NCBI RefSeq assembly: GCF_001592875.1
Contig: NZ_LSOF01000005.1
Location: 125,912-189,911, forward strand
Direction of reading: 5' to 3'
DNA: 64,000 nt
Origin: Pseudomonas sp. BMS12
Lineage (GTDB): Bacteria; Pseudomonadota; Gammaproteobacteria; Pseudomonadales; Pseudomonadaceae
Under the pieces are notes generated by a model. The model saw only the letters and a program-made list of their open reading frames with translations, searched no databases and was not told where the DNA came from. The number at the start of each line of letters is the position of its first letter. The stretch's first letter is position 1. This document shows, in pieces, positions 28,693 through 38,223 of the stretch. The translations under genes and the position numbers were made by a program.

Positions 28693-29514
28693 TCAGTCGG
28701 CGAATTCCGGTTTCTGCTTGCTCATGTGCGCAGCCATGGCCACGCGCAGGTCGGCGGACTGCAACATGGCCGCGTTCCAGTTGGCCACATACTCCAGACC
28801 GTCATCGACGCGATGGTCACGCATGTAGCGAATCATGTGTTTGGTGCCGCGAATGGCGATGGGCGATTTCTCGGCAATCTCGCGGGCAATGGCGAACACG
28901 CCGGCCAGCAGTTCCTCCTGACTGGCGAAAGTGCGGTTGACCAGGTTGATACGCAGGGCCTCGGCGCCATCGATGGTGCGTCCGGTATAGGCCAGCTCAC
29001 GCATCATGCCGTCGCCGATGATGCGCGGCAGGCGCTGCAGGGTACCGACATCGGCAGCCATGCCCATGTCGATCTCCTTGATGGAGAACTGCGCATCCTG
29101 CGTGCTGTAACGCATGTCACAGGCCGAGATCAGGTCAATGGCGCCGCCCAGGCAATAGCCCTGAATAGCGACGAGCACCGGCTTGCGGCAGTTGTCGACG
29201 GCGTTGAAGGAAGCTTGCAACTGAAGGATCTTGCGGCGCAGGGCCTCGGCGTTACGCCCGACATCCTTGCCCAACTGGCTGCCGGCCTGGGCCAGCAACA
29301 TCAGGTCGATTCCGGAGGAGAAATGCTTGCCGGCACCGGAGAGCACGACTGCACGAACTTCGTCGGTATCGTCGACCCAGCGGAAGATCTCGATGATTTC
29401 TTCCCAGAAATCGACGTTCATCGCATTGATCTTGTCGGGGCGATTGATCTGCACATGGGCGATCTTGTCGAGTAACTCGACGCGGAAAGCTTTGTAGTCG
29501 GGCACGCAGATCAT
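28693..29514 (-). CDS. Enoyl-CoA hydratase/isomerase, dienoyl-CoA isomerase type
   Basis: A 273-residue crotonase-fold enzyme. The segment around residues 120-165 (GYCLGGAIDLISACDMRY and KEIDMGMAADVGTLQRLP) matches mitochondrial delta3,5-delta2,4-dienoyl-CoA isomerase. The three acidic residues fall at the same spacing (Asp127, Glu147, Asp155, like Asp176, Glu196, Asp204 in rat ECH1). It should shift double bonds during beta-oxidation of odd-position unsaturated fatty acids. ATG 29514 is preferred; TTG at 29526 would add four residues. The 212-bp gap to nhaB (29515-29726) has no gene and must carry divergent promoters. Confidence 0.87.
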   Translation of the reverse strand: MICVPDYKAFRVELLDKIAHVQINRPDKINAMNVDFWEEIIEIFRWVDDTDEVRAVVLSGAGKHFSSGIDLMLLAQAGSQLGKDVGRNAEALRRKILQLQASFNAVDNCRKPVLVAIQGYCLGGAIDLISACDMRYSTQDAQFSIKEIDMGMAADVGTLQRLPRIIGDGMMRELAYTGRTIDGAEALRINLVNRTFASQEELLAGVFAIAREIAEKSPIAIRGTKHMIRYMRDHRVDDGLEYVANWNAAMLQSADLRVAMAAHMSKQKPEFAD

Positions 29515-29726
29515 CCTCGCGAGCAAGGCGCACCAGAGTGCGCATAGATGTATTGTTTTGGAATAGATCGGCCCACTATAACAAGCACGCGATAAAAGTC
29601 GATGCCGGCCACTGTGACGCAGGACACGCTAGCAAAGCTAAGAAGAATTTTGACTATATCCGTTAAACGCTTGATCTTTTTGGAACTGAGCTGGGATGCT
29701 CGGCGTTTTACCTGGGGGAAACAGAG

Positions 29727-31229
29727 ATGCAGAGATCACTCGCCAGCGCACTGATGCACAACTTCCTGGGCAACTCGCCGCACTGGTACAAGCTGACCAT
29801 CATCCTGTTTCTGATCGCCAATCCCATGGTGTTATGGAGCCTCGGCCCGGCCGTCACCGGCTGGCTGCTGGTCGGCGAATTCATCTTCACCCTGGCCATG
29901 GCCCTCAAGTGCTACCCACTGCAGCCCGGCGGTCTGCTGGTCCTGCAGGCCCTGCTACTGCAACTGACCACACCGCAAACGCTGTATGAAGAACTGGCGC
30001 ATAACTTCCCGGTATTGCTGCTGCTGATGTTCATGGTTGCCGGCATCTATTTCATGAAGGACCTGCTGCTCTTCATCTTCTCCCGACTGCTCCTGGGCGT
30101 GCGCTCCAAGGCCCTGCTGTCGCTGCTGTTCTGCCTGTTTTCGGCGTTTCTCTCGGCCTTTCTCGACGCGCTCACGGTGACCGCCGTGATCATCAGCGTC
30201 GGCGTCGGATTCTTCTCGGTCTACCATCGGGTCGCCTCTGGCAAGAATCCGCGCGAAGAAAGTGGAGTACAGAGTGATAGTGATGTTGTGGAACTGCACC
30301 GCGAAGACCTGGAACAGTTTCGCGCCTTCCTGCGCAGCCTGCTCATGCATGGCGCCGTCGGCACCGCACTGGGAGGCGTATGCACTCTGGTGGGCGAGCC
30401 GCAGAACCTGCTGATCGGCCATGAAGCCGGCTGGCACTTCGGCGAGTTCTTCGGCCGTATGGCTCCCGTGTCCATGCCGGTCCTGGCCGCCGGCCTGATA
30501 ACCTGCGTGCTGCTGGAGCAGTTGCGTTGGTTCGGCTATGGCACACGCCTGCCCGCCGCAGTGCGCCAGGTGCTGGCGGATCACTCCCGCGAAGACGACA
30601 GCCATCGCACCCACAGTCAGCGCGCGGCCCTGGTGGTTCAAGCCGTGGCGGCATTTATCCTGATCCTCGGCCTGGCCTTCCATGTCGCCGAGGTCGGACT
30701 GATCGGCCTGCTGGTCATCGTGTTGATCACCGCCTTCAACGGCATTACCGACGAGCACCAGATCGGCCGAGCCTTCCAGGAAGCCCTGCCCTTCACCGCA
30801 CTGCTGGTAGTGTTCTTCGCCGTGGTGGCGGTGATCCACGAACAACACCTGTTCAGCCCAATCATCGAAGCAGTACTGGCGATGCCCAGCGAACAGCAGC
30901 CAGGCATGCTGTTCATCGCCAACGGCCTGCTCTCGGCCATCAGCGACAACGTCTTCGTCGCCACCATCTACATCACTGAGGTCAAGCAGGCCTTCCTGGC
31001 CGGCGATATGACCCGCGAGCATTTCGATACCCTGGCGATCGCCATCAACACCGGCACCAACCTGCCCAGCGTGGCGACTCCCAATGGCCAGGCGGCCTTC
31101 CTGTTCCTGCTCACCTCGGCCATCGCCCCCCTGATCCGCCTGTCATACGGGCGCATGGTGTGGATGGCCCTGCCCTATACGGTCGTCATGGGCGGCCTGG
31201 GTTGGTGGGCGGTCAGCCACTGGCTCTGA
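29727..31229 (+). CDS. nhaB: Na+/H+ antiporter NhaB
   Basis: NhaB exports sodium in exchange for protons at the inner membrane and supports pH and salt tolerance. The 500-residue product has about twelve membrane segments and family landmarks including [39 protein letters not shown] and [17 protein letters not shown], with [18 protein letters not shown] near the end. The length matches the family. ATG 29727 follows TGGGGGAAA. The gene is monocistronic, divergent from the isomerase gene and convergent with ldcA, with a GC hairpin between. Confidence 0.95.
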   Translation: MQRSLASALMHNFLGNSPHWYKLTIILFLIANPMVLWSLGPAVTGWLLVGEFIFTLAMALKCYPLQPGGLLVLQALLLQLTTPQTLYEELAHNFPVLLLLMFMVAGIYFMKDLLLFIFSRLLLGVRSKALLSLLFCLFSAFLSAFLDALTVTAVIISVGVGFFSVYHRVASGKNPREESGVQSDSDVVELHREDLEQFRAFLRSLLMHGAVGTALGGVCTLVGEPQNLLIGHEAGWHFGEFFGRMAPVSMPVLAAGLITCVLLEQLRWFGYGTRLPAAVRQVLADHSREDDSHRTHSQRAALVVQAVAAFILILGLAFHVAEVGLIGLLVIVLITAFNGITDEHQIGRAFQEALPFTALLVVFFAVVAVIHEQHLFSPIIEAVLAMPSEQQPGMLFIANGLLSAISDNVFVATIYITEVKQAFLAGDMTREHFDTLAIAINTGTNLPSVATPNGQAAFLFLLTSAIAPLIRLSYGRMVWMALPYTVVMGGLGWWAVSHWL

Positions 31230-31236
31230 AGCCACG

Positions 31237-31260
31237 GGCGCCCGCCCCGAGGCGGGTGCC
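31237..31260. terminator. Hairpin between the convergent nhaB and ldcA genes
   Basis: GGCGCCCGCC (31237-31246) pairs with GGCGGGTGCC (31251-31260) around CCGA, with one G-U pair. It touches the ldcA stop codon. No T-run follows, so it may be a weak or factor-assisted terminator. Confidence 0.4.
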
Positions 31261-33503
31261 TACTGCCGGATGCAGTCCAGGGTGTAGCGGTCACCCTCGC
31301 GCTGCAGCCCGTGTACGTCGGCATCAAACCCCGGGAACTGGCTGTCGAACGCGCGTGCGAACTGCAGGTAGTCGATGATCGAGCGGGTCTCGGGCGTGAA
31401 GCGCTCACCTGGCATGATCAGCGGGATACCCGGCGGATAAGGCACCAGCATCACCGCAGCGATACGCCCTTCCAGCTGCTCGATGGGCACCGCCTCGACC
31501 TCGCCACGCACCAGCTGGTTGTAGGCATCGGCCGGCTTGATCGCCACCTGCGGTAGCACCGTGTACATGCGTTTGAGCGCCTTGGCCGTGGCATTCTCTC
31601 GGTAGCAGCCGTGCAGCTGGTCGCACAGGTCACGCAGGCCCATGCCCGCATAGCGCTGCGCATGTTCGCGAGCAATGCTCGGCAGCGCGTCGAGCAACGG
31701 CACATTGGCGTCGTACAAGCGCTTGAACTCCAGCAGCTCGGTAAGCAACGTGCTCCACTTGCCCTTGGTGATACCCATGGAGAACAGCACCAGGAAGGAA
31801 TAAAGGCCGGTCTTCTCCACCACCAGGCCACGCTCCCAGAGGAACTTGCTGACCACCGCCGCGGGAATGCCCGCCTCGGTCAGCTTGCCGTCGGCGGACA
31901 GCCCCGGCATCACCAGGGTGACCTTGATCGGGTCGAGCAGCACGTAGTCTTCGGCCACCTCGCCAAAGCCGTGCCACTCGGCATTCGGCTGCAGCAGCCA
32001 GTCGGCGGTACGCGCCGGCTCACCCACATCCGGCTGCGGCGGCTGCCAGATGCTGAACCACCAGTCGTCCGGCGCCAGGTTCTGCCGCAGGTTGGCCAGG
32101 GCGCGACGGAAACTCAGCGCCTCGTCGAAGGTTTCCTGGATCAGCGAGCGTCCGGCCGGGCCTTCCATCATCGCCGAAGCCACGTCCAGCGAGGCGATGA
32201 TGCCGTACTGCGGCGAGGTGGAGATGTGCATCATGAAGGCTTCGTTGAAGCGGTCGCGATCCAGCTGGCGCGCGCCGCCATCCTGCACGTGGATCATCGA
32301 GGCCTGACTGAAGGCCGCCAGCAGCTTGTGCGTGGAGTGGGTGGAGAACACCAGTGGCGACTGCTCGTCGCATCGAGTTCCCATGCCGTAGCGACCGGCA
32401 TAGAACTCGTGGAAGGCGGCGTAGGCGTACCAGGCCTCGTCGAAGTGCAGCACCTCTACCGAGTCGCCCAGGGCCTGCTTGACCATCTCGGCGTTGTAGC
32501 AGAGGCCGTCGTAGGTGGAATTGGTCACCACCGCCAGCTTGACCTTGGGCGCGCGGCCCTTGGCCAGCGGGCTGGCATCGATCTTGGCCTGGATCGATTC
32601 CTTGCTGAACTCGGAGAGCGGAATCGGCCCGATGATGCCCAGCTCGTTGCGCTCCGGGCACAGGTACAGCGGGATGGCGCCGGTCATGATGATCGAGTGC
32701 AGGATCGACTTGTGGCAGTTGCGATCCACCAGCACCAAGTCGTCGCGACCGACCATGGAATGCCAGACGATCTTGTTCGCGGTCGAGGTGCCGTTGATCA
32801 CGAAGAAGGTGTGGTCGGCGCCGAAGTTGCGCGCCGCACGGGCCTCGGCCTCGGCCAGCGGACCGGTATGGTCGAGCAGCGAGCCCAGCTCGGGCACCGA
32901 CACCGAGAGGTCGGAGCGCAAGGTGTTCTCGCCGAAGAATTGGTGGAAGGCCTGCCCCACCGGGCTCTTGCGATAGGCCACGCCACCGCCGTGGCCCGGC
33001 GTATGCCAGGAATAGTTGGACTGCGCGGTGTGCTGCACCAGCGCCTTGAAGAACGGTGGCAGCAGACCATCCAGGTAGTTGTGTGCGGCGCGCGCCACCT
33101 GCCGGGCGAGGAAGGACACGGTGTCTTCGTACAGATAAAGAATGCCGCGCAGATGGTTGAGGTCGGCCATGGCCTCGGCCGGTGCGTTCTCGATGGTGAC
33201 CTGTTCACCCAGAGCAAAGATCGGCAACTGCGGCGCACGCATCCGCGCCACGCGAATCAACTCGACCATGTCCTGCAGCAAGCGCTGGTTCTCGCCGGCC
33301 CCCTCGGCGGCGACCAGGATGCAGGCCAGACCGTGGTGGGTGGAGGCAACGATGCGCCCCTCGACCGAGTTGGCGGTGGACAGGATGGTGAAGCCATCCT
33401 TGCCGAGTTCCTCGGCGATGGAGCGCACGCGTTCGCCGGCAACGGTATCGGCCTTGATGTCGCGGTGAACGATAAGAATGGGGAAGTTCAGGTCTTTATA
33501 CAT
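31260..33503 (-). CDS. ldcA: Lysine (Orn/Lys/Arg class) decarboxylase
   Basis: A 747-residue fold-III PLP decarboxylase that converts lysine to cadaverine, the first step of Pseudomonas lysine catabolism in P. aeruginosa, where ArgR activates the gene. It has the N-terminal wing (response-regulator-like, about 1-130), the PLP domain with WHTPGHGGG and the PLP lysine at about residue 393 in STHSTHKLL, and the C-terminal domain with VMLVPYPPGIPLIMPGE. Lysine as substrate is inferred from the close relative. AGGA before ATG 33503 is the Shine-Dalgarno sequence, and part of it lies in a leader hairpin (33512-33550). Confidence 0.9.
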   Translation of the reverse strand: MYKDLNFPILIVHRDIKADTVAGERVRSIAEELGKDGFTILSTANSVEGRIVASTHHGLACILVAAEGAGENQRLLQDMVELIRVARMRAPQLPIFALGEQVTIENAPAEAMADLNHLRGILYLYEDTVSFLARQVARAAHNYLDGLLPPFFKALVQHTAQSNYSWHTPGHGGGVAYRKSPVGQAFHQFFGENTLRSDLSVSVPELGSLLDHTGPLAEAEARAARNFGADHTFFVINGTSTANKIVWHSMVGRDDLVLVDRNCHKSILHSIIMTGAIPLYLCPERNELGIIGPIPLSEFSKESIQAKIDASPLAKGRAPKVKLAVVTNSTYDGLCYNAEMVKQALGDSVEVLHFDEAWYAYAAFHEFYAGRYGMGTRCDEQSPLVFSTHSTHKLLAAFSQASMIHVQDGGARQLDRDRFNEAFMMHISTSPQYGIIASLDVASAMMEGPAGRSLIQETFDEALSFRRALANLRQNLAPDDWWFSIWQPPQPDVGEPARTADWLLQPNAEWHGFGEVAEDYVLLDPIKVTLVMPGLSADGKLTEAGIPAAVVSKFLWERGLVVEKTGLYSFLVLFSMGITKGKWSTLLTELLEFKRLYDANVPLLDALPSIAREHAQRYAGMGLRDLCDQLHGCYRENATAKALKRMYTVLPQVAIKPADAYNQLVRGEVEAVPIEQLEGRIAAVMLVPYPPGIPLIMPGERFTPETRSIIDYLQFARAFDSQFPGFDADVHGLQREGDRYTLDCIRQ

Positions 33504-33511
33504 TGTGGGGT

Positions 33512-33550
33512 CCTGAGAGTAGGCGCTCTGCGACGCCTGATCCTCTCAGG
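33512..33550 (-). promoter_or_regulatory. ldcA leader hairpin that includes the ribosome-binding site
   Basis: CCTGAGAG (33512-33519) pairs with CTCTCAGG (33543-33550), and inside it AGGCG (33521-33525) pairs with CGCCT (33534-33538) around an 8-nt loop. The proximal arm contains most of the AGGA ribosome-binding site (33511-33514) of ldcA. The structure could block translation start until opened. Confidence 0.55.
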
Positions 33551-33633
33551 TTAGAAGTTCGCCTCGAACGGCGGAACCCCCCACAGCGGCAAGCTATAAG
33601 AAAAGGTCGCATTGGCCATACGACCCGCTCTGG

Positions 33634-34368
33634 TCAGGACTCCTGCGGCGCCTCCATCTGCGCCCACAGCGACGGGCCGCCAGCAGACTTCTCGATCACC
33701 GCCAGGCGTGCGGCATGGGCCGCCAACTCGGCTTCGCTGGCGCGGATCACCCGGGTCAGGGCGCGGTTGGCGTCCAGCCGACGGATCGGGCTGGGAACGG
33801 CACGGCCGCTGCCGTCGCCACCCTCGCCGGCCAGCGACAGGTGAGTCTGGCCGCCGGTCATGGTCAGGTAGACGTCGGCAAGGATCTCGGCGTCGAGCAA
33901 GGCGCCGTGCAGATCACGCCCGGAGTTGTCGACACCATAGCGCTTGCACAGGGCGTCGAGGTTATTGCGCTGCCCCGGGTGACGCTCGCGAGCCATCAGC
34001 AGGGTATCGAGGATCGAACAGTGTTCGGCGACATCGCTACGTTCGCTCTGCCCCAGCAACGCGAATTCGTTGTTGATGAAGCCAACGTCGAACGCCGCGT
34101 TGTGGATGATCAGCTGCGCACCGGTGATGAACTCGAAGAACTCGTCGGCCACATCCTTGAAACGCGGCTTGTCGGCAACGAACTCGTTGGTGATGCCGTG
34201 AACGGCGATGGCACCCTCGTCGATCTCGCGATCGGGATTGAGGTAGACATGGAAGTGCCGCCCGGTCAGGCGCCGGCCTTCCAGCTCGACGCAGCCGATC
34301 TCGATGATGCGGTGTCCATCGGTGACCGGCATGCCGGTGGTTTCGGTATCGAGTACGACACTACGCAT
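33634..34368 (-). CDS. dnaQ: DNA polymerase III epsilon subunit (proofreading exonuclease)
   Basis: DnaQ is the 3'-5' proofreading exonuclease of the replicative polymerase. The 244-residue product has the three DEDDh motifs: VVLDTETTG (residues 4-12, Asp and Glu metal ligands), [15 protein letters not shown] (around 90) and [14 protein letters not shown] with the catalytic His and last Asp. A linker and C-terminal alpha-binding tail end [12 protein letters not shown]. Its 5' end overlaps rnhA by 8 bp, so rnhA-dnaQ is an operon. A 130-bp gap separates it from ldcA downstream. Confidence 0.96.
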   Translation of the reverse strand: MRSVVLDTETTGMPVTDGHRIIEIGCVELEGRRLTGRHFHVYLNPDREIDEGAIAVHGITNEFVADKPRFKDVADEFFEFITGAQLIIHNAAFDVGFINNEFALLGQSERSDVAEHCSILDTLLMARERHPGQRNNLDALCKRYGVDNSGRDLHGALLDAEILADVYLTMTGGQTHLSLAGEGGDGSGRAVPSPIRRLDANRALTRVIRASEAELAAHAARLAVIEKSAGGPSLWAQMEAPQES

Positions 34369-34816
34369 GCTTCATTGCCCTCACTTCGTCGACGCCACGG
34401 TTGGCCAGCTGATCGGCCTTCTCGTTGCCCGGGTGGCCGGTATGCCCGCGCACCCAGCGCCACTCGACCTGGTGGCGATTGACCTGCTCGTCCAGCGCCT
34501 GCCACAGGTCGGCGTTCTTCACCGGTTCCTTGCTGGCCGTCTTCCAGCCGCGCTTCTTCCAGTTCGGCATCCACTCCTGGATGCCCTTCATCACGTACTG
34601 CGAGTCGGTCACCAGACGCACCGAACAGGGCCGGGTCAGGGCGATCAGCGCACAGATCGCCGCCATCAGCTCCATGCGGTTGTTGGTGGTGTTGGGCTCG
34701 CCACCCCACAACTCCTTCTCGGCGCCTTTGAATACCAGCAAAGCCCCCCAGCCGCCGGGGCCAGGATTACCCTTGCAGGCACCATCGGTGTAAATCTCGA
34801 CTATTTCTTCGCTCAT
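34361..34816 (-). CDS. rnhA: Ribonuclease HI
   Basis: RNase HI degrades the RNA strand of RNA-DNA hybrids at R-loops and replication primers. The 151-residue protein has the full active site: Asp in [17 protein letters not shown], Glu in MELMAA, Asp in [10 protein letters not shown] and the last Asp in [18 protein letters not shown]. The length fits the family (155 in E. coli). The start ATG 34816 overlaps the methyltransferase stop by 4 bp, and the 3' end overlaps dnaQ by 8 bp. The upstream extension of the frame is a shadow of the methyltransferase gene. Confidence 0.97.
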   Translation of the reverse strand: MSEEIVEIYTDGACKGNPGPGGWGALLVFKGAEKELWGGEPNTTNNRMELMAAICALIALTRPCSVRLVTDSQYVMKGIQEWMPNWKKRGWKTASKEPVKNADLWQALDEQVNRHQVEWRWVRGHTGHPGNEKADQLANRGVDEVRAMKHA

Positions 34817-35589
34817 TCGCTTCTTTCTTGCCAATTCTTCGAGTCGCGCCGGCTGACCTTGGCCACCGGCAGCGGCAGTAACTTGCCCATGCTGGCACGC
34901 TGCACCGGTCGCAGTGGCCGCAGACCGACCACCAGCTTGCGTGCCACCAGCAGGTAGAAGCCACCACCTGGCGCCTTGAGGCGGTCGCCCCAGCGCTCCA
35001 GGCCGGCCAGGCGTGCCTGCCAGGTCGGCGCGGAAAGCGGCGGACGATAGCACCCGAAGCGGCGTTTCTCCAGCGCGAAGCCCAGCAGGTTGAGCCAGTC
35101 GGTCAGACGACTGGAGGAGATACAGCGGGCCTGCCGCAGACCATCGCGAGCGAAATAATGGCGCAGCCCCCAGGTGCTCCAGGGATTGATCCCGGTGATC
35201 AGCAGGTAACCGCCGGGGCGCACGCTACGCGCCGCCTCGCGCAGCAGGCCGTGGGGCGACAGGCTGAAGTCCAGCCCGTGCTGCAGCACCACCACATCGG
35301 CCGCGTGCTCGCCCAGCGGCCAGGCCTGTTCCTCGCAGGCGATCTGCACCCCGGCCAACGGCGCGCCGAGACGCACGTTGCAGCGAATCTGCGGCGCCTT
35401 CGGTGGCTCGGCCAGGGCCGGGCCGTAGTGCACCAGATAACCGCCGAAGTAGCGGGCCAGCTCCTCGTCCAGCGCCTCGCGCTGTTCGGCCAGCAGCAGC
35501 TCGCCCAGCGGCGAAGCCAGCCAGGCGCGCGCATCCTGAGTCAGGCGGAGCCAGTCGGCATCGGCCTGGGCGAAAGGTTGCTCGCTCAT
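34813..35589 (-). CDS. SAM-dependent methyltransferase, type 11
   Basis: A 258-residue class I methyltransferase. The visible part of the SAM domain includes [20 protein letters not shown] and the following [20 protein letters not shown], which is the post-motif III pattern. A glycine-rich motif I is not obvious, so the SAM site may be divergent. ATG 35589 follows TTGGAGG, which fixes the start 24 codons inside the open frame. It is first in the operon with rnhA and dnaQ and divergent from gloB, an order conserved in Pseudomonas. The substrate is unknown. Confidence 0.85.
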   Translation of the reverse strand: MSEQPFAQADADWLRLTQDARAWLASPLGELLLAEQREALDEELARYFGGYLVHYGPALAEPPKAPQIRCNVRLGAPLAGVQIACEEQAWPLGEHAADVVVLQHGLDFSLSPHGLLREAARSVRPGGYLLITGINPWSTWGLRHYFARDGLRQARCISSSRLTDWLNLLGFALEKRRFGCYRPPLSAPTWQARLAGLERWGDRLKAPGGGFYLLVARKLVVGLRPLRPVQRASMGKLLPLPVAKVSRRDSKNWQERSE

Positions 35590-35662
35590 CACACCTCCAA
35601 TCACACAAGAAGGGTCATGCCGCTTAAGATGCGCCAATGATCCCTGCTTGGCGACCCGCAAA

Positions 35663-36445
35663 ATGTTTCAGATCGACGCTCTTCCCGCCTTCAGCGACAA
35701 CTACCTGTGGTTGCTGCAAGACCCCGCCACCCAGCGCTGTGCCGTGGTCGACCCCGGCGACGCCGCGCCCGTGCTGGCCTGGCTGGCGGCCCACCCTGGC
35801 TGGCAGCTCAGCGACATCCTGATCACCCACCATCACCCGGACCACGTCGGCGGTGTGGCCCAGCTCAAGGCCGCGACCGGCGCCAGAGTCTGCGGCCCCG
35901 CACGGGAAACGATTCCGGCCCGCGACCTGGCCCTGGACGAAGGTGACCGGGTCAATGTGCTCGGCCTCGACTTCCTTATATATGCAGTGCCCGGCCATAC
36001 CCTGGGACACATTGCCTACCATCAGGCCGAGCATGCCTGGCTGTTCTGCGGCGATACCCTGTTCGCCGCCGGCTGCGGCCGACTGTTCGAAGGCACGCCG
36101 GCGCAGATGCACGATTCGCTGAGCCGCCTGGCAGCCCTGCCGGACGCTACCCTGGTCTACTGCACCCACGAATACACCCTGAGCAACCTGCACTTCGCCC
36201 GCGCAGTCGAGCCTGCAAATCCGGCGGTTGCCGCACGCTTTACCGAAGTCAGCGCCTGGCGTGCTGCCGGGCGCATCAGCCTGCCGTCGACGATTGCCCT
36301 GGAGAAGGCCAGCAACCCTTTCCTGCGCTGCCAGGAAACATCCGTTAAAGAAATAGTCGACGAACGGGAAGGAACCCTTCAACGCCAGCCAGTGGAGGTA
36401 TTTGCCGCACTGAGACGCTGGAAGGATGTCTTCAAGATCGCCTGA
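35663..36445 (+). CDS. gloB: Hydroxyacylglutathione hydrolase (glyoxalase II)
   Basis: GloB hydrolyses S-lactoylglutathione to lactate and glutathione in methylglyoxal detoxification. The 260-residue metallo-beta-lactamase-fold protein has [10 protein letters not shown] (T-H-x-H-x-D-H metal motif), [27 protein letters not shown] and CTHEYTLSN, which supply the two-metal site. The C-terminal substrate domain ends [14 protein letters not shown] 35663 ([10 protein letters not shown]) is the family start; a TTG at 35648 would add five residues. No strong Shine-Dalgarno sequence is present. It is divergent from the methyltransferase gene. Confidence 0.95.
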   Translation: MFQIDALPAFSDNYLWLLQDPATQRCAVVDPGDAAPVLAWLAAHPGWQLSDILITHHHPDHVGGVAQLKAATGARVCGPARETIPARDLALDEGDRVNVLGLDFLIYAVPGHTLGHIAYHQAEHAWLFCGDTLFAAGCGRLFEGTPAQMHDSLSRLAALPDATLVYCTHEYTLSNLHFARAVEPANPAVAARFTEVSAWRAAGRISLPSTIALEKASNPFLRCQETSVKEIVDEREGTLQRQPVEVFAALRRWKDVFKIA

Positions 36446-36470
36446 TCCGGCCCCTCGGACTGGTGAAAAC

Positions 36471-36499
36471 TTGACCACCCCCTGGTGCATTCCTAGAAT
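36471..36499 (+). promoter_or_regulatory. Sigma-70 promoter of mltD
   Basis: TTGACC (36471-36476), 17 bp, then TAGAAT (36494-36499); predicted start near 36506, about 30 nt before the mltD ATG. Both boxes and the spacing are close to consensus. Confidence 0.8.
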
Positions 36500-36536
36500 C
36501 CCGGAACTTTTTTGCGCCGGCAGTAACTAGCGACCA

Positions 36537-38114
36537 ATGTTTTTATTACCTTTTGGAACCCTTGATTCAACGGCATTGGCACGAGCGACAAGGGCTCTGG
36601 CGGTGATGATGTGCATGGTAGTCGCGGGCTGCCAGAGCATGGGCGGCGCTGATGAGGATGGTAACGACACCGATCGTGCCGTGAGTCTGCAGCAGGAGCC
36701 CGAGTGGCTTGATGCGTCTACCCAGCAAGCACCCGCCGACATCTGGGAACGCATGCGCGAGGGTTTCGCGCTGCAAGACGAGATAGGCGTCAACCCGCGC
36801 ATCGAGAACCAGCGCCTGTGGTTCGTCGGCAATCCCAGGTTCCTCGAACGTGCCAGCCAGCGTGGCAGCCGCTACATCCACTACGTGGTCGAGCGCCTGG
36901 ACGAGCGCAACATGCCGATGGAACTGGCGCTGTTGCCGATGATCGAGAGCGCCTACAACCCCTATGCCTACTCGCGCAGCCATGCCGTGGGTATCTGGCA
37001 GTTCATTCCGTCCACCGGCCGCTACTTCAATCTGCGCCAAACCAACTGGTACGACGGGCGCCGCGACATCACCGCCTCCACCAACGCCGCCCTGAACTAC
37101 CTGAGCCGCCTGCACGATATGTTCAACGGCGACTGGCTGCTGGCACTGGCCGCCTACAACGCCGGCGAAGGCACGGTGAGCCGGGCCATGGAGCGCAATC
37201 AGAAGCTCGGCCTGCCCACCGACTACTGGAATCTGCCGCTGCCCAAGGAAACCCAGGACTACGTGCCCAAGCTGCTGGCACTGTCGCAGATCGTGCTGGC
37301 CCCCGAGGCCTACGGCATCAGCCTCAACCCCATCGCCAACGAACCCTATTTCGAACAGGTGCCCAGCAAGCCGGGGCTCGACCTGGCCAGAGTCGCGGCC
37401 ATGGTCGACATGGAAGAAGACGAGCTGGAAAGCCTCAACCCCGCCTTCAAGAAAGGCATCACCATGGATGGCCCGCTGCACCTGCTGGTGCCGACCGACA
37501 AGGCCGAGCTGTTCAATGCCAACCTGGCCATGATGAAACCGCAGGAACTGGTGAACTGGCAGGAATACCGGGTGCGTTCCGGCGACAACCTGCACAGCAT
37601 CGCCAACCGCCATCATCTGACGGTCAGCACCCTCAAGGACATCAACAAGCTCACCAGCAATCACCTGCGTGTTGGCCAGATACTGAACATTCCTGGCCAA
37701 GGCAGCGCAGCAGAGCCTGGTACCGCCCTGCACCAGCAAGTGGCCAAGGCCACCACCGGCAAGCCGCAGCGCTATCGGGTGAAGAGCGGCGACACACTCT
37801 GGCAGATCGCCAATGCCCATCAGGTGCAGCTCAAGGACCTGCAGCGCTGGAACAAGCTGGATGGCCGCAGCAAGTTGCGCCTGGGGCAAATACTGGAAAT
37901 CCATGGTGGCGCCGGCGGCACCGGTAACTCGGTAGCGGCAGCCAAGAGCGCCCCGCGACAGAACATCACCTATTACCGGGTCAAGCAGGGCGACTCGCTG
38001 TACCTGATCGCCCAGCGTTTCAAGGTCGATGTCAAACGCCTGCAGAGCTGGAACCCGCGCAGTGACAGCCGTCTACTCAAGCCCGGCCAGACCCTCACGC
38101 TGTACCTCGACTGA
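36537..38114 (+). CDS. mltD: Membrane-bound lytic murein transglycosylase D
   Basis: MltD is an outer-membrane lipoprotein that cleaves peptidoglycan, leaving 1,6-anhydro ends. The 525-residue product has a lipoprotein signal with VAGC (lipidated Cys32), an N-terminal MltD domain and an SLT domain (about 125-240) with catalytic Glu137 in MIESAYNP, AVGIWQFIPSTGR and LLALAAYNAGEG. Three LysM repeats follow near 340-385, 410-455 and 478-525 (RVRSGDNL, RVKSGDTL, RVKQGDSL). The strong promoter just upstream fits the ATG at 36537, although its Shine-Dalgarno sequence is weak. An intrinsic terminator follows. Confidence 0.95.
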   Translation: MFLLPFGTLDSTALARATRALAVMMCMVVAGCQSMGGADEDGNDTDRAVSLQQEPEWLDASTQQAPADIWERMREGFALQDEIGVNPRIENQRLWFVGNPRFLERASQRGSRYIHYVVERLDERNMPMELALLPMIESAYNPYAYSRSHAVGIWQFIPSTGRYFNLRQTNWYDGRRDITASTNAALNYLSRLHDMFNGDWLLALAAYNAGEGTVSRAMERNQKLGLPTDYWNLPLPKETQDYVPKLLALSQIVLAPEAYGISLNPIANEPYFEQVPSKPGLDLARVAAMVDMEEDELESLNPAFKKGITMDGPLHLLVPTDKAELFNANLAMMKPQELVNWQEYRVRSGDNLHSIANRHHLTVSTLKDINKLTSNHLRVGQILNIPGQGSAAEPGTALHQQVAKATTGKPQRYRVKSGDTLWQIANAHQVQLKDLQRWNKLDGRSKLRLGQILEIHGGAGGTGNSVAAAKSAPRQNITYYRVKQGDSLYLIAQRFKVDVKRLQSWNPRSDSRLLKPGQTLTLYLD

Positions 38115-38124
38115 TGCCAAGCAG

Positions 38125-38148
38125 AAAGGCCGCCCTAGGGCGGCCTTT
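38125..38148 (+). terminator. Rho-independent terminator after mltD
   Basis: AAAGGCCGCC and GGCGGCCTTT pair around CTAG, 10 bp after the mltD stop. The remaining bases to 38223 hold no gene that I can see. Confidence 0.85.
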
Positions 38149-38223
38149 CCAATACTTACGCTCTATCGCCAGGGCAGCTACCGCCGCACCCCTAGCCCTA
38201 TGCAGCGACTTGCCAAGGACTGA

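Noticed and set aside
31611..33554. 647-codon plus-strand frame over ldcA
   Set aside because: Antisense shadow of a complete PLP decarboxylase; no domain or ribosome-binding site.
33504..33633. Lysine riboswitch before ldcA
   Set aside because: The gap of 130 bp is shorter than the usual aptamer and lacks its five-helix core; the simple hairpin is reported instead.
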